DNA of 64,000 nucleotides, taken from contig NZ_JQKX01000013.1 in assembly GCF_000746275.1 (NCBI RefSeq), forward strand, positions 62,001-126,000. The letters are read 5' to 3'. This document shows, one piece after another, positions 25,598 through 34,897 of the stretch (position 1 is its first letter; the number at the start of each line of letters is the position of its first letter). The notes beneath the pieces were generated by a model. The model saw nothing but the letters and a program-made list of their open reading frames with translations, had not been told where the DNA came from and made no database searches. This stretch comes from Thermopetrobacter sp. TC1 (GTDB lineage Bacteria; Pseudomonadota; Alphaproteobacteria; Rhizobiales; Aestuariivirgaceae). A program made the translations under genes and the position numbers.

Positions 25598-26218
25598 TCA
25601 GAAAGGATTCCACGTGGGCCGGGCCGTGAATTTCAGGTAGCCCATGTTGGCCCCAAGGCGCGCCCCCACGCCGGTGCGGATGGGAACCACAATGATCTGC
25701 TGGTTGGAATGCACGCTGATATCCAGCCCGCCCACGACATAGGCCGAACCATTCACCCCGGGAAAACGGCCCAGGATCTGCCGCGGGCTGTCGATGTCAT
25801 AGACCAGCATCAGCACGCGGGAGCCATTGCCCCCGGCATCAAAGCCGATGCTCGGCCCCTGCCAGAACACCTTTCTGCGCTGACCGTTCTTGAGATACAG
25901 CCAGCCCTCGCCATAGCGCAGCCCGCCGATGAAGGCGCCGGAGGCTTCCTCGCCGAGAATGTATCCGGAAGGGCGGCCCTGCCGGGCGAAGACGGATTCA
26001 ACGGCGCGCGCCAGGCCCTTGGTCGTCGTGCCGAAAAACTTGTGCCCGGCGTCGATGATCTCCTGCGCCGAAAAGGTCTCGCGTTGCACATGGCGCGCGC
26101 CGGCCTGCGCGGCCGTGGGCATGATGGTCACCTGCCCCCTCTCCGCGGCGCCCGCCGGCATCATCAGGGAAAGGCCAAGGGCGGCAGCGCCCAACCAGGC
26201 TGCAATCCTGCGTTTCAT
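25598..26218 (-). CDS. eipA: DUF1134 envelope protein (EipA-like)
   Basis: A 206-aa periplasmic protein. A signal peptide (MKRRIAAWLGAAALGLSLMMPAGAA) is followed by the DUF1134 domain: TFSAQEIIDAGHKFFGTTTKGLA and glycine-rich segments (GPSIGFDAGGNGSRVLMLVYD, VGGLDISVHSNQ). EipA of Brucella, a member of this family, supports envelope integrity. Start 26218 gives the signal peptide directly. It stands alone with its own terminator. Assignment of the symbol is by family resemblance. Confidence 0.85.
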   Translation of the reverse strand: MKRRIAAWLGAAALGLSLMMPAGAAERGQVTIMPTAAQAGARHVQRETFSAQEIIDAGHKFFGTTTKGLARAVESVFARQGRPSGYILGEEASGAFIGGLRYGEGWLYLKNGQRRKVFWQGPSIGFDAGGNGSRVLMLVYDIDSPRQILGRFPGVNGSAYVVGGLDISVHSNQQIIVVPIRTGVGARLGANMGYLKFTARPTWNPF

Positions 26219-26400
26219 CTGAAGGCTCCTCAATCGATGATCGTCGATCCGGATCACGCGTGCCGCAAAGCGCATGGCAACACCGCTTTTCGGCGCTTCT
26301 GCGGCCTGTTGTGGGCATTGTCGCGAAAAAATGTTGAGGCGCCGTTAACGCTATGGAAAGGTTGATGAAAGGCAGCCGGCCCTTGCCTTTATCGCCCTCA

Positions 26401-27651
26401 TCAGGGGCGCGCCAGGCTGTTCAGCAGCGAGGGATCCGGAAAACACCTCGGTTTCAGCCCATGCCGGGTCTGCCACAGTCCGATGGCCCGCCGGGTGCGA
26501 AAGCCCGCCAGCCCGTCAATGCCGCCAACATCATAACCGGCCGCAACCAGCGCCTTTTGCATGCGCGCCACATCCGACCGCAAAAGATGCCCCGCCGGCC
26601 GCCACGGCGCATGAAACGGCCCCTTAACCCGCCCGGCGATGCGATCGGCGAGATGGCCGATGTAAAGCGCATAGAGATCGCTGAAATTATAGTCCTTCAG
26701 CACATAGAAATTGTCGCTGACAAGAAAGGCCGGGCCATACCGCCCCGCCGGCAGCAGCAGATACAGCCGGCGCCCCTTGAAAGCACGGGGGAACGGCCGC
26801 CCGTCGGCCCGCTTAACCCCGCGTCTTTTCCAGTCTGCAAGGCGCAGGCCCTGATCAGGCCCCTCCAGCGTGCAGGGCACGGTTTCCGGCAGGATCACCT
26901 CCACGCCCCAGGGCAGGCCGCGCTGCCAGCCACCGTGCTCAAGATGCGCCGCGATGGAGGCGAGAACATCCGGAACCGAACGCCAGATGTCCCGCCGTCC
27001 GTCACCATCGAAATCCACCGCATGACGCAAATAGCGCGAGGGCAGCATCTGCGGCTGTCCCAGCGCCCCGGCCCAGGAGGAACGCATCATCCCGCGCGTG
27101 GCATACCCCTTTTCAAGAATGCGCAAGGCCGCCAGCGTCTCGCGCAGGAACAAATCGCGCCGCCGTCCCTTCCAGGCCTGCGTGGCCAGAATGCGCAGGG
27201 CATCATGCGGCAGACGCGCCGCACCGAAATGGGATTCCTTGCCCCAGATCGCCAGGATAACCGGCGCCGGCACGCCATAGCGCCGCTCAATGCGGGCCAG
27301 CAGGCGCCGGTGTGTGCGCCAGAGCCGTTGTGCCCTGCTCATCAGCGCCCGCAAGCCCCGTTCCCTGAAATAGGCGGCAGGCACGCCGAATTCCGCCTGA
27401 CGCTGCCTTTTTGGAACCCTCCGGCCATTGAGCGCCAGATCCGGCAGCTTCAGCTGCGGGCGCACGCCCTTGAAGGCGGAATCGAAAACGGCCCGCGAGA
27501 TACCCGCAGCTTTCGCCTTTGGCCACAGCGTATGTTCAAGCCAGGCCCGAAAGTCCGCCTCCGGCCCGGCCTGCGCCGGAAAAGGCGCAAGAAAGGCCAA
27601 AGTGACCAGCACAATGAAGAAAACCAGCCGCTTCAGCCTGTCCGCCATCAC
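26401..27651 (-). CDS. Lytic murein transglycosylase (MltB family) with peptidoglycan-binding domain
   Basis: A 416-aa periplasmic enzyme that cleaves the glycan strand of peptidoglycan to 1,6-anhydro-muropeptides. An N-terminal signal (LVFFIVLVTLAFLAPFPAQA) leads into the SLT_2 catalytic domain; the catalytic Glu lies in AIWGKESHFG (about residue 134) and the calcium-site-like DFDGDGRRD follows. The C-terminal 60 residues (DVARMQKALVAAGYDVGGIDGLAGFRTRRAI) form a PG_binding_1 domain. A second member of the family without that domain is at 58251-59096. Confidence 0.9.
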   Translation of the reverse strand: MMADRLKRLVFFIVLVTLAFLAPFPAQAGPEADFRAWLEHTLWPKAKAAGISRAVFDSAFKGVRPQLKLPDLALNGRRVPKRQRQAEFGVPAAYFRERGLRALMSRAQRLWRTHRRLLARIERRYGVPAPVILAIWGKESHFGAARLPHDALRILATQAWKGRRRDLFLRETLAALRILEKGYATRGMMRSSWAGALGQPQMLPSRYLRHAVDFDGDGRRDIWRSVPDVLASIAAHLEHGGWQRGLPWGVEVILPETVPCTLEGPDQGLRLADWKRRGVKRADGRPFPRAFKGRRLYLLLPAGRYGPAFLVSDNFYVLKDYNFSDLYALYIGHLADRIAGRVKGPFHAPWRPAGHLLRSDVARMQKALVAAGYDVGGIDGLAGFRTRRAIGLWQTRHGLKPRCFPDPSLLNSLARP

Positions 27652-27656
27652 CGTTC

Positions 27657-28499
27657 TCAGAAGGGTTCAACCCCGGCCGCCCAGGCCACGAAGGGCGGAT
27701 TGGCAAAGCCCGCTTCCGCCTTGCCGTAACGCAGCGGTTCGTCACTGTCCGCCACTAGCACCTGCCCGCCGGTGGCCTCCAGCACCGCCTGTCCCGCCGC
27801 GATGTCCCACTCCATCGTGCGCCCCAGACGGGGATAGACATCGGCCTTGCCCTCCGCCAGCGCACAGAGCTTCAGGGAAGAGCCATAGGAGACCACATCG
27901 GCAATTCCGTGATCCTTCAGCCACGTGTCGGTCTCCGGCGAGCGATGCGAACGCGAGGCCACCGCCCGCAGCCGTCCCTTGGGCCGCGCTTCAGGTCGAA
28001 GTGCCACAAACGCCTTTTCGCTGAACGCCTCATCGGGCGAACATGTGCCGATGAAGGCACGCCTGTTTTGCACATCGCCCAGATACATGCGCCGCAAGGC
28101 CGGAGCATAGACGACACCGAACACCGGCCTGCCGCCTTCAATACGCGCGATATTGACGGTGAACTCATCCCTTTTGGCGATGAATTCCCGCGTGCCATCC
28201 AGAGGATCGACGAGAAAGAAGACATCGCCGGAAAATGTCGGCCGGCCTTGAGCCGCCACCATCTCCTCGGCCACCACGGGCACATCGGGCCAGAATTCCT
28301 CAAGACCTTTGAGGATGATGGCCTCTCCCGCCTCGTCCGCCGCCGTGACCGGGGAATCATCGGCCTTGGTGCGCACCGCCGCCTGGCCATAATGGCGCAT
28401 GATCTCCCGTCCTGCGGCATGGGCAAGCCTGCCCAGTTTCACAAGCTCTTCCGGCATGGCCTGACTGGCGCCGGACATGGATGATGGTTCGTGAGTCAC
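27657..28499 (-). CDS. cysQ: 3'(2'),5'-bisphosphate nucleotidase CysQ
   Basis: A 280-aa inositol-monophosphatase-fold enzyme that hydrolyses 3'-phosphoadenosine 5'-phosphate (PAP) to AMP in sulfate assimilation. Motifs: VVAEE (about residue 74), FFLVDPLDGTREFI (about 94-107, metal ligands) and EWDIAAGQAVLEATGG near the C-terminus. GTG at 28499 is preferred because AAGGGGA lies 7 nt before it; ATG at 28478 is possible. It lies 5 nt before the transglycosylase gene. Confidence 0.93.
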   Translation of the reverse strand: MTHEPSSMSGASQAMPEELVKLGRLAHAAGREIMRHYGQAAVRTKADDSPVTAADEAGEAIILKGLEEFWPDVPVVAEEMVAAQGRPTFSGDVFFLVDPLDGTREFIAKRDEFTVNIARIEGGRPVFGVVYAPALRRMYLGDVQNRRAFIGTCSPDEAFSEKAFVALRPEARPKGRLRAVASRSHRSPETDTWLKDHGIADVVSYGSSLKLCALAEGKADVYPRLGRTMEWDIAAGQAVLEATGGQVLVADSDEPLRYGKAEAGFANPPFVAWAAGVEPF

Positions 28500-28671
28500 T
28501 TAAAATCCCCTTAAGTGTACAACCAGAGACATCCCTTCGCGGGCAGGTTAGCCACCGGGGCAAAAGCGCACAAGCGCCCCTTGCAGCGAAAACCAGAATG
28601 ATTCATGGATGGAGATGGGTGCAAAGGGGCCGATTCGTCAACAAAGACACTGCAAAGCGGGGCAAGAACTC

Positions 28672-29349
28672 ATGACCGATTCGGATTATACGCCTGCCGA
28701 TCTGCCGCATCTCTCCGACATGGATCTGGCCGCCCTCATCGCCAGCCGCATCTGTCACGATCTCATCTCACCCGTGGGGGCGCTTGCCAACGCCGTTGAG
28801 GTCCTGCGCAACGATTCCGATGAGGAGATGCGAAAAGTCGCCCTTGATCTGCTGGAAACCTCCTCGCGTCAGGCTTCGGCCAAGCTGCAGTTTGCGCGTC
28901 TTGCCTTTGGCGCCGCCGGTTCTGCCGGTACGGAAATCTCGCTCAATGATGCCGGCGCGCTCGCCAACAAACTTATGGCCGATGACAATCGCGTCTCGCT
29001 CAACTGGCAGGCTCCGGCCGAAACCCGCCCGAAAAGCATCGTCAAGCTCCTGCTCAACCTGATGCTGATCGCCGTCTCCTGCGTCCCGCGCGGCGGCACC
29101 GTAACCGTAACGGCAGAAGGCCCGCGCCTTGTGCTGGAGGCGAAAGGGCGCCGCGCGGCGTTGCCGGAACAGACCGCCAGCGTGCTCACCGGCGCCATTC
29201 TGCCGGATGAGATCGATGCCAGAAAGGTGCAGCCCTATTATACCCTGCGCCTGCTGGAGGAAACCGGCTATGGCCTGGAAATCGCCCAGGACGAGGAGGC
29301 GGTGATCATCACCGCAGCGCCTGAAAGCGACGCGACCGAAGGCGCCTGA
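28672..29349 (+). CDS. chpT: Histidine phosphotransferase ChpT
   Basis: A 225-aa protein that relays phosphate from the CckA hybrid kinase to CtrA and CpdR in alphaproteobacterial cell-cycle control. The phospho-accepting histidine lies in SRICHDLISPVGALANAVEVL (about residues 23-43, His26), within the dimerisation helices, followed by a degenerate ATPase-like domain that lacks an ATP-binding N-box. Start 28672 (MTDSDYTP) fits the family length; an earlier in-frame ATG at 28609 adds unrelated residues. No cckA, ctrA or cpdR gene is adjacent. Confidence 0.93.
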   Translation: MTDSDYTPADLPHLSDMDLAALIASRICHDLISPVGALANAVEVLRNDSDEEMRKVALDLLETSSRQASAKLQFARLAFGAAGSAGTEISLNDAGALANKLMADDNRVSLNWQAPAETRPKSIVKLLLNLMLIAVSCVPRGGTVTVTAEGPRLVLEAKGRRAALPEQTASVLTGAILPDEIDARKVQPYYTLRLLEETGYGLEIAQDEEAVIITAAPESDATEGA

Positions 29350-29401
29350 TCGGCTTTCATGAGATCCCTTTGTCTCCGCCAACGTTCAGGCGGCAAGAGC
29401 A

Positions 29402-31492
29402 TCACGCCCGCTTCTGGCGGTGCACGGCCAGGATCTCCACCGTGCCGGTATCTTCGGGCCTCTCGCCTCTGGGATTTCCGCCATCCGTGACATCCACTCT
29501 GTCCCGCACGATGACGTTGACCACCTCCTCCGCAGGCAGCGGCCGGCCGAACAGCCATCCCTGTCCGAAGTGACAATGATGCCGGCGCAGCCAGGCCGCC
29601 TGATGCTCGTGCTCGATTCCCTCGGCGGTCACCGGCAGCTTCATGCTCCGCGCCATGGCCAGGGTGGCGCGCAGGACCGTCTGCACGTCCTTGTGCTTGT
29701 CCATGTCGGCGATGAAGGTGCGGTCGATCTTGATCTTGTCGAAGGGGAAACGCCACAGATAGCTGAGCGAGGAATAACCCGTGCCGAAATCATCAAGCGC
29801 AATGCGCACGCCCATGGCCTTCAGCGCATGCAGCTGATCCAGAACCAGCCGCGAATCCTCCAAAAGCAGCGATTCCGTCACTTCCAGCTCCAGCCGCTCC
29901 GGCGCCAGCCCGGCGATGCGCAAAGCATCGCGCACCAGGGCCGGCAGCGCGCCGGATTCGAACTGCAGGGGCGAAAGGTTGACAGCGACCATGAGGTGCT
30001 CGGGCCATTGCGCCGCGATGCGACAGCTTTCGCGCAGGGCAAAGGCGCCGAATTCTTCCATCATGCCCTGCTCCTCCGCCACGGGGATGAATTCATCCGG
30101 CCCCACGAGATCGCCGTTTTCATCCCGCATGCGCAAGAGCGCCTCAAAACCGTGCAGCCGTCCATCCATCATGCGCACGATCGGCTGAAAATGCATCTCC
30201 AGGCGCTCTTCCTTCAGCGCCGTTTTCACCAGCCGCTCCATATGACTGCCGCGCGCCTGCACCGCCTCAAGCTCCGGCGTGTAGAACAAAAGCCCATGCC
30301 CGCCCTTGCGCATGGAGGCCCAGCAGACCATGGCCGCCCGCCGCACCACCTGTTCCACCGTGTCGGCATCCTGCGGCACCATGACAACGCCCAGGGAAAT
30401 CAACGGATGCAATAAGCCGAAATCGGTTTGCACCGGCCGGCCGATGGTGGCCAGCAGGATGCGCCCCAGCCGCGAAGCCTCCGCCTCATGCGCCCCGGGC
30501 ATGATGATGGCGAAATTGTCGGAATCGAAGCGATAGATGAGCGCCCTCTCCTCGGCCACGGACCGGATGCGCTGCGCCAGAACCTGCAAAAGCCGCTCCG
30601 CTGCCAGCGGACCATGCAAAGAGGCGATACGGTCGAAATTGTCGATATTGACGAGGATGAAGGCCAGCCCTTCGCCCTTTTCCGTGGCATGGCTGAGCTG
30701 AACGGCGAGATCCTCCAGACACCGCCGCCTGTTGGCCAGGCCGGTCAGCTCATCTTCCTTGGCGAGTTTCGCAATCTGCTTGCGGCTCTGCGCCGTGATC
30801 ATGCGATAGGCCAGCCAGGCGATGAGCACGATCAGCACCATGGCCAGAGCCGTGGTCGCCACCAGCTTGTGCACCCAGTCCTCGATATAGGCGTGCAATT
30901 CCGCCAGATCGACCCTGGCCTTGAGCTTTCCGATTGCCGCGCCGTTTTCGTCGGTGATGGTTCTGGAAACTTCGATCAGCTCTTTCTTGCGCTCCTCGGG
31001 CCTGATCTCCTTCACCGCCTTTCGTGCAGCAACCTGCGCAGCATCGCCGCTCATGCTCGCGGCCAGAAGCTCGCTCCTTCTTGCGGCCTCGACAAGATGG
31101 GGCGGAACCCGCAGATGCGGCCCTTCATCGTGCATCAGCGAAAGCGGCAGGGCTTCAATGCGCTCGGTGACCAGAACCTGACCCTTGCGATCCTGAAGCA
31201 CAAAACGCTCAATGCCGTAGTGCTGCGCCTCCATCTGCATCCTGCCCCGCAGATAGGGCCGGATCTTTCCGTCCTTCAGGGAAAGAAACACATCCCTGTG
31301 TTCCTGCTGGATGTGCGCAAGCCAGTCATGCACCCGCTTTTGTGCGGAAAAGTGCATGATGCGCGAAACACCCGCCGTCACGAAGTGTTCACCAAACAGC
31401 CATGTCGCGGAAAAGATGAGAGCGAAGAGCGCCAAGGTCAGACGCCAGACCCGCCTGTGGCCATCCTCGATATGCACGGAACGCCCCCTCAC
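29402..31492 (-). CDS. Membrane EAL domain protein with degenerate GGDEF domain
   Basis: A 696-aa protein predicted to hydrolyse cyclic-di-GMP. Order: one membrane helix (about residues 17-36), periplasmic sensor region (about 40-215), second membrane helix (VATTALAMVLIVLIAWLAY), GGDEF domain (about 245-410) and EAL domain (about 435-680). The GGDEF signature is FDSDNF, so cyclase activity is unlikely. The EAL motifs are complete: FEALLRM, NLSPLQF, LEVTES, DDFGTGYSSL, KIDRTF, TAEGIE and GQGWLFGRPL. The start is GTG at 31492. Convergent with chpT. Confidence 0.92.
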   Translation of the reverse strand: MRGRSVHIEDGHRRVWRLTLALFALIFSATWLFGEHFVTAGVSRIMHFSAQKRVHDWLAHIQQEHRDVFLSLKDGKIRPYLRGRMQMEAQHYGIERFVLQDRKGQVLVTERIEALPLSLMHDEGPHLRVPPHLVEAARRSELLAASMSGDAAQVAARKAVKEIRPEERKKELIEVSRTITDENGAAIGKLKARVDLAELHAYIEDWVHKLVATTALAMVLIVLIAWLAYRMITAQSRKQIAKLAKEDELTGLANRRRCLEDLAVQLSHATEKGEGLAFILVNIDNFDRIASLHGPLAAERLLQVLAQRIRSVAEERALIYRFDSDNFAIIMPGAHEAEASRLGRILLATIGRPVQTDFGLLHPLISLGVVMVPQDADTVEQVVRRAAMVCWASMRKGGHGLLFYTPELEAVQARGSHMERLVKTALKEERLEMHFQPIVRMMDGRLHGFEALLRMRDENGDLVGPDEFIPVAEEQGMMEEFGAFALRESCRIAAQWPEHLMVAVNLSPLQFESGALPALVRDALRIAGLAPERLELEVTESLLLEDSRLVLDQLHALKAMGVRIALDDFGTGYSSLSYLWRFPFDKIKIDRTFIADMDKHKDVQTVLRATLAMARSMKLPVTAEGIEHEHQAAWLRRHHCHFGQGWLFGRPLPAEEVVNVIVRDRVDVTDGGNPRGERPEDTGTVEILAVHRQKRA

Positions 31493-31765
31493 AAAGACAA
31501 GCTAACGCACCTGCGAACAACGCACTTTTTGGAACCGAGCGATGGATGGCCGAGTGCCGCGCCTCTCCCCCGTGCCGTCGCAGGCACACACGCGGCTCAC
31601 CCGAGCAGGCAGCATGAGGGACAAGGTATGAATATCCCGTTAAGGTGGTGAGACATGCGAACTTTTTTGATGAAACTCGTTTTCATCTTCAGTCAGGTTC
31701 ACTTCCCATGTCCCAGAGCCTTTGTCCGGCGCAGAAGCAAGCAGCACAAAATTATGCCTGAGTGT

Positions 31766-32764
31766 TCAGCCGATGAGGATCAGGTGTGAGCGCAGGATTG
31801 TGTAAAGCGCAATGCCGGCGAAGGCGAGATAGAGCACGGCCGCGGACCAGTTCAGCCGTTTCTGATAGGCGGGCAGGCGCTGCTGCAGGGATTTCGGCGC
31901 CCCCAGCGCGGCGAGAAGCCCCGAGCCCAGCATGAGGGCGGTGGCGGCAAACAGCGGCAGATAGAGCAGATAGCCGATGAACCCGTATTGCGGTTTCAAC
32001 AGGCAGAAGGGGCAGTGGTGGTTCGGCGTCTCGTAGATATAGGGGGCGATGGCGGAGATGATGGCGGCAATGGCGAGCATGAAATAAAGGCCGCCCAAGA
32101 TTCCCAACATCACATGCAGCCAGCGGCCGGCTGAGGAAAACAGGGCGAGAGCCGCAAGCAAGCCGGCGCCGGAAAAAAGAATGATCAGCGCCAGTTTCGG
32201 ATCCATGGCGGAGAGGTCCGCCTGCAGGCCGCTGCCTTCCGGCGTGAAGAGCTTGGAGCAGCATGAGGTGATGACGTTGGGATCCAGGTTGAGAAAATAG
32301 AGCCACTGCAAAATGGCCGAAGCCACCACCAGCGGCGCAAAGAGAAGCAGGAAGGCATATTTGGCGCGCGTGAAGGGATAGTCGCGCCCCATTTCATCAG
32401 CCCGGTTGAGCAGCAGCCAGACGGCGGATGTGAGAAATACGCCGATCTGGACGAGAAAGGCCGGCATGCCCCACTGATTGACGTTGAGCGTGCCGAGCGC
32501 GCACATGGCGCCGGTGAAGAGAATGGCCATGCGGTCGGCATTGTGCACGAACAGCGCCAGCGCCGCCATTTGCATGACCATGACGATCTTCAGCGCGGTG
32601 GTGACGAGATAGGTGCGGCGCTCCAGGCGGATCTGCAGGGCGGAGCCGGAGCGGATGTCCCAGTGCCGCAACACGCGCACGGCAAAGAGTGCCGCGGCGA
32701 TGGCGACAACGGCCGAGACGGCGGCCGCAAGCAGCAGGGCCAATATGGGCGGATCGAAAATCAT
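31766..32764 (-). CDS. Multipass membrane protein of the NosL/ABC cluster with Cys motifs
   Basis: A 332-aa protein with about seven or eight hydrophobic helices. Two cysteine motifs stand out: ITSCCSKLF (about residue 165-173) and NHHCPFCLLK (about 251-260), both at predicted membrane boundaries and suitable for metal or disulfide chemistry. I do not recognise a named family. It is the last gene of a minus-strand run that starts with NosL-like proteins and an ABC exporter. Role in copper handling or thiol transfer is inferred from this context only. Confidence 0.65.
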   Translation of the reverse strand: MIFDPPILALLLAAAVSAVVAIAAALFAVRVLRHWDIRSGSALQIRLERRTYLVTTALKIVMVMQMAALALFVHNADRMAILFTGAMCALGTLNVNQWGMPAFLVQIGVFLTSAVWLLLNRADEMGRDYPFTRAKYAFLLLFAPLVVASAILQWLYFLNLDPNVITSCCSKLFTPEGSGLQADLSAMDPKLALIILFSGAGLLAALALFSSAGRWLHVMLGILGGLYFMLAIAAIISAIAPYIYETPNHHCPFCLLKPQYGFIGYLLYLPLFAATALMLGSGLLAALGAPKSLQQRLPAYQKRLNWSAAVLYLAFAGIALYTILRSHLILIG

Positions 32765-32809
32765 GCCTCCTCGTCCTGCCTTTCCTTTTTGCTCTCAGAG
32801 TCCAAACGA

Positions 32810-32833
32810 AAATTCGCCTTCAGGCGAATTTTA
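32810..32833. terminator. Palindromic hairpin between ABC ATPase and membrane protein
   Basis: AAAATTCGCC, a TTCA loop and GGCGAATTTT form a perfect 10-bp stem with U-rich ends on both strands, so it may terminate or attenuate transcription in either direction. Confidence 0.6.
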
Positions 32834-32845
32834 GCACCGCCCACC

Positions 32846-32912
32846 GCCCCGCGCCCCCGCCCAACCACCCGATATTATGCAACAAACAAGGTGCTTGGGC
32901 GGGGCGCGGGGC
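32846..32912. repeat. Long GC-rich inverted repeat (18-19 bp arms)
   Basis: Left arm 32846-32864 pairs with right arm 32895-32912 with a single bulged C; the loop is 30 nt. It lies directly downstream of the ABC ATPase gene (minus strand) and before the hairpin at 32810. Only one copy was noticed in the window. Confidence 0.8.
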
Positions 32913-32938
32913 AGTTTAACGGATTACCGGTTGGACTC

Positions 32939-33661
32939 TCAGGCATTCTGCTCTTTCTCCTCGGCCCTTTCCCTGGCGGAGACGTCCTCCACCGAAAGGA
33001 TGTGCCCATCCTGCATGGTGACGATGCGGTCCACCACATCGGCCTGCCAGATGCGGGGATCGTGACTGGTGATGATGATGGACTTGCCCGCTTTCTTGAG
33101 CGCCCGCATCTCCTCGATAAACTGATCCACGAGTGCGGTATCCAGCGAGGCGGTGGGCTCATCGGCGATGATCCAGGCGGGATCGTTGATCAGGGCTCGG
33201 GCGATGGCCACGCGCTGGGCCTCGCCGCCGGAGAGCAGTTCGCTTTTCTCATGCATGCGCGCCTTCAGGCCAAAACGCTCAAGCAGCGCCGCAGCCCTTG
33301 CCTTTAAGGCGGCGTGGGATTCGCCGGTGGGATAGGCGGGCAGCATGACGTTCTCCAGGGCGCTCAAGCCCCGGATGAGGTTGAAGCGCTGAAAGATGAA
33401 GCCAAAGGTGCGGCGGCGCACCTCGGTCATGAAGCGCTCGGGCAGGGCGGAGATCAGTTCGTCATCAAGCCAGATGCGCCCTTGCGTGGGGCGGGCAAGA
33501 CAGCCGATGAGCGTGAGCAGCGTTGTCTTGCCGGAGCCGGAGGGGCCGCGCAGGACGGTGACGCGCTCTTTCGGAATTTCAAGCGAAACGTCATTCACGG
33601 CGACGACGGCATTGGGCCGGCCCTCGTTGTGAATGCGGGTGACGTGTTCGAGCCTGATCAT
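32939..33661 (-). CDS. MacB/LolD-type ABC transporter ATPase of the NosL cluster
   Basis: A 240-aa ABC ATPase. Walker A GPSGSGKT (residues 39-46), signature LLSGGEAQRVAIARAL, Walker B WIIADEPTASLD and H-loop TSHDPR place it in the MacB/LolD family that energises FtsX-type permeases. The C-terminus is rich in E, A and R. Its partner permease is the preceding gene (33749-34897, 87 nt upstream). Likely function is mechanotransmission or extrusion at the inner membrane for a lipoprotein or metal-delivery pathway, inferred from the neighbouring NosL-like genes. Confidence 0.92.
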   Translation of the reverse strand: MIRLEHVTRIHNEGRPNAVVAVNDVSLEIPKERVTVLRGPSGSGKTTLLTLIGCLARPTQGRIWLDDELISALPERFMTEVRRRTFGFIFQRFNLIRGLSALENVMLPAYPTGESHAALKARAAALLERFGLKARMHEKSELLSGGEAQRVAIARALINDPAWIIADEPTASLDTALVDQFIEEMRALKKAGKSIIITSHDPRIWQADVVDRIVTMQDGHILSVEDVSARERAEEKEQNA

Positions 33662-33748
33662 GCCGCTGCTCCTGCCGGGTGTGCTTGTGTCTCGATGAAT
33701 GCCTCTGATCCCTGTGCCTTACCGTTCCGCCCCTTTCGCGCGCGTTTT

Positions 33749-34897
33749 TCAGCGCATGACGATGTCCGGATCGGTGATCGCCGCCTTCCACACCGGCACC
33801 AGCGTGGCGATGGTGAAGGGAATGATGGTGATGAAGGCGAGGGTGATGAGCTGAAGCCGGTCCACCACCGGAGTGAGCGAAAAGTCCGGATAAAGGACGG
33901 CCCAGCCTTTCAGCACCGGCGCCAGCAGGCTGGCGTCAAACAGGAAAACATGGGCATAGGCCGCCGCCGCGCCGAAGATGAAGGCGAAGGCGGAAATGAG
34001 GCCGCCTTCCCAGAGTTTCATGGCGATGACATCGGAGGTTTCCCAGCCCACGGCCTTGAGAATGCCGATTTCGCGCCGCTCTTCGGCGGAGAGGCCGGAG
34101 GCCTTGTCGAAGGCGAAAATGGCAAAGGCGACGAGGGCGGTGGCCAGCATGGCCAGAACGATGCCCTCCCGCCAGGAGAAAACATTCTCGTAGGTGCGCA
34201 AGATATCCTCGCGGGTGATGACGCGCGCCGTGGGCAGAATGCGCGTGATCTTGTTCACCACGGTGGGGATTTCGTTGCTGTTGCGCACGGTCAGCGCGAT
34301 ATCCGTATAGCCGTCTTCGGGTGTCAGGTTGAAGAACGCGCGATAATCCGTCTCCGAGATAAGCACGAGATCAGCCGAGAGCAGCGCCGAATCTTCGGGC
34401 AGGATGCGGATCACCTTCAGCTTGAACAGCTTGCCGGAGGGCGAGAGCAGAAAGAGATAGCCGCCCTGCCTGACCTTGCGCAGATCGGCAATGGCATGGC
34501 CGATGATGACCTCGCCCAGGTTTACCGCAAGATCGCGCGCCCTGGGCGGCGGCACCATCAGCGTATAGTTGGCGCCTACGGCCTGATCATAGAAATAGCC
34601 CCACAGGCGGCCGTGGATGTTGCGGGCGCCGCGAATGCGCGAAAGCTTCTTGACCCAATCCGGCGGGCTTAGGGCATGACGGCCCATGATGAGGTTCTGC
34701 ACCGTCACTTCCGGGGCGTAGTTCAGGGCGGCCTTGGCCTCAAACCGCAGGGCCGAGCCCAGAAACGTGACCGATGCGAGCATGAAGATGATCAGGGTAT
34801 AAACCGCCAGCATCATCAGGTTGCGCCCCTTGCGCCGCAACAGGGCACCAAGGGTGAAGTCGATGAGATGGGCCTGTCTGCTCAGCCAGCGTCTCAT
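33749..34897 (-). CDS. FtsX-type ABC transporter permease (MacB-like)
   Basis: A 382-aa inner-membrane permease. One membrane helix near the N-terminus (LMMLAVYTLIIFMLASVTFLG, about 27-47), a large periplasmic domain (about 50-250) and three C-terminal helices (GIVLAMLATALVAFAIFAF, EGGLISAFAFIFGAAAAYAHV, LITLAFITIIPFTIATLVP) match the FtsX/MacB fold. ERREIGILKAVGWETSDVIAMKLWEG is the conserved coupling region. Its start overlaps the upstream small gene by 4 nt. Confidence 0.9.
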   Translation of the reverse strand: MRRWLSRQAHLIDFTLGALLRRKGRNLMMLAVYTLIIFMLASVTFLGSALRFEAKAALNYAPEVTVQNLIMGRHALSPPDWVKKLSRIRGARNIHGRLWGYFYDQAVGANYTLMVPPPRARDLAVNLGEVIIGHAIADLRKVRQGGYLFLLSPSGKLFKLKVIRILPEDSALLSADLVLISETDYRAFFNLTPEDGYTDIALTVRNSNEIPTVVNKITRILPTARVITREDILRTYENVFSWREGIVLAMLATALVAFAIFAFDKASGLSAEERREIGILKAVGWETSDVIAMKLWEGGLISAFAFIFGAAAAYAHVFLFDASLLAPVLKGWAVLYPDFSLTPVVDRLQLITLAFITIIPFTIATLVPVWKAAITDPDIVMR

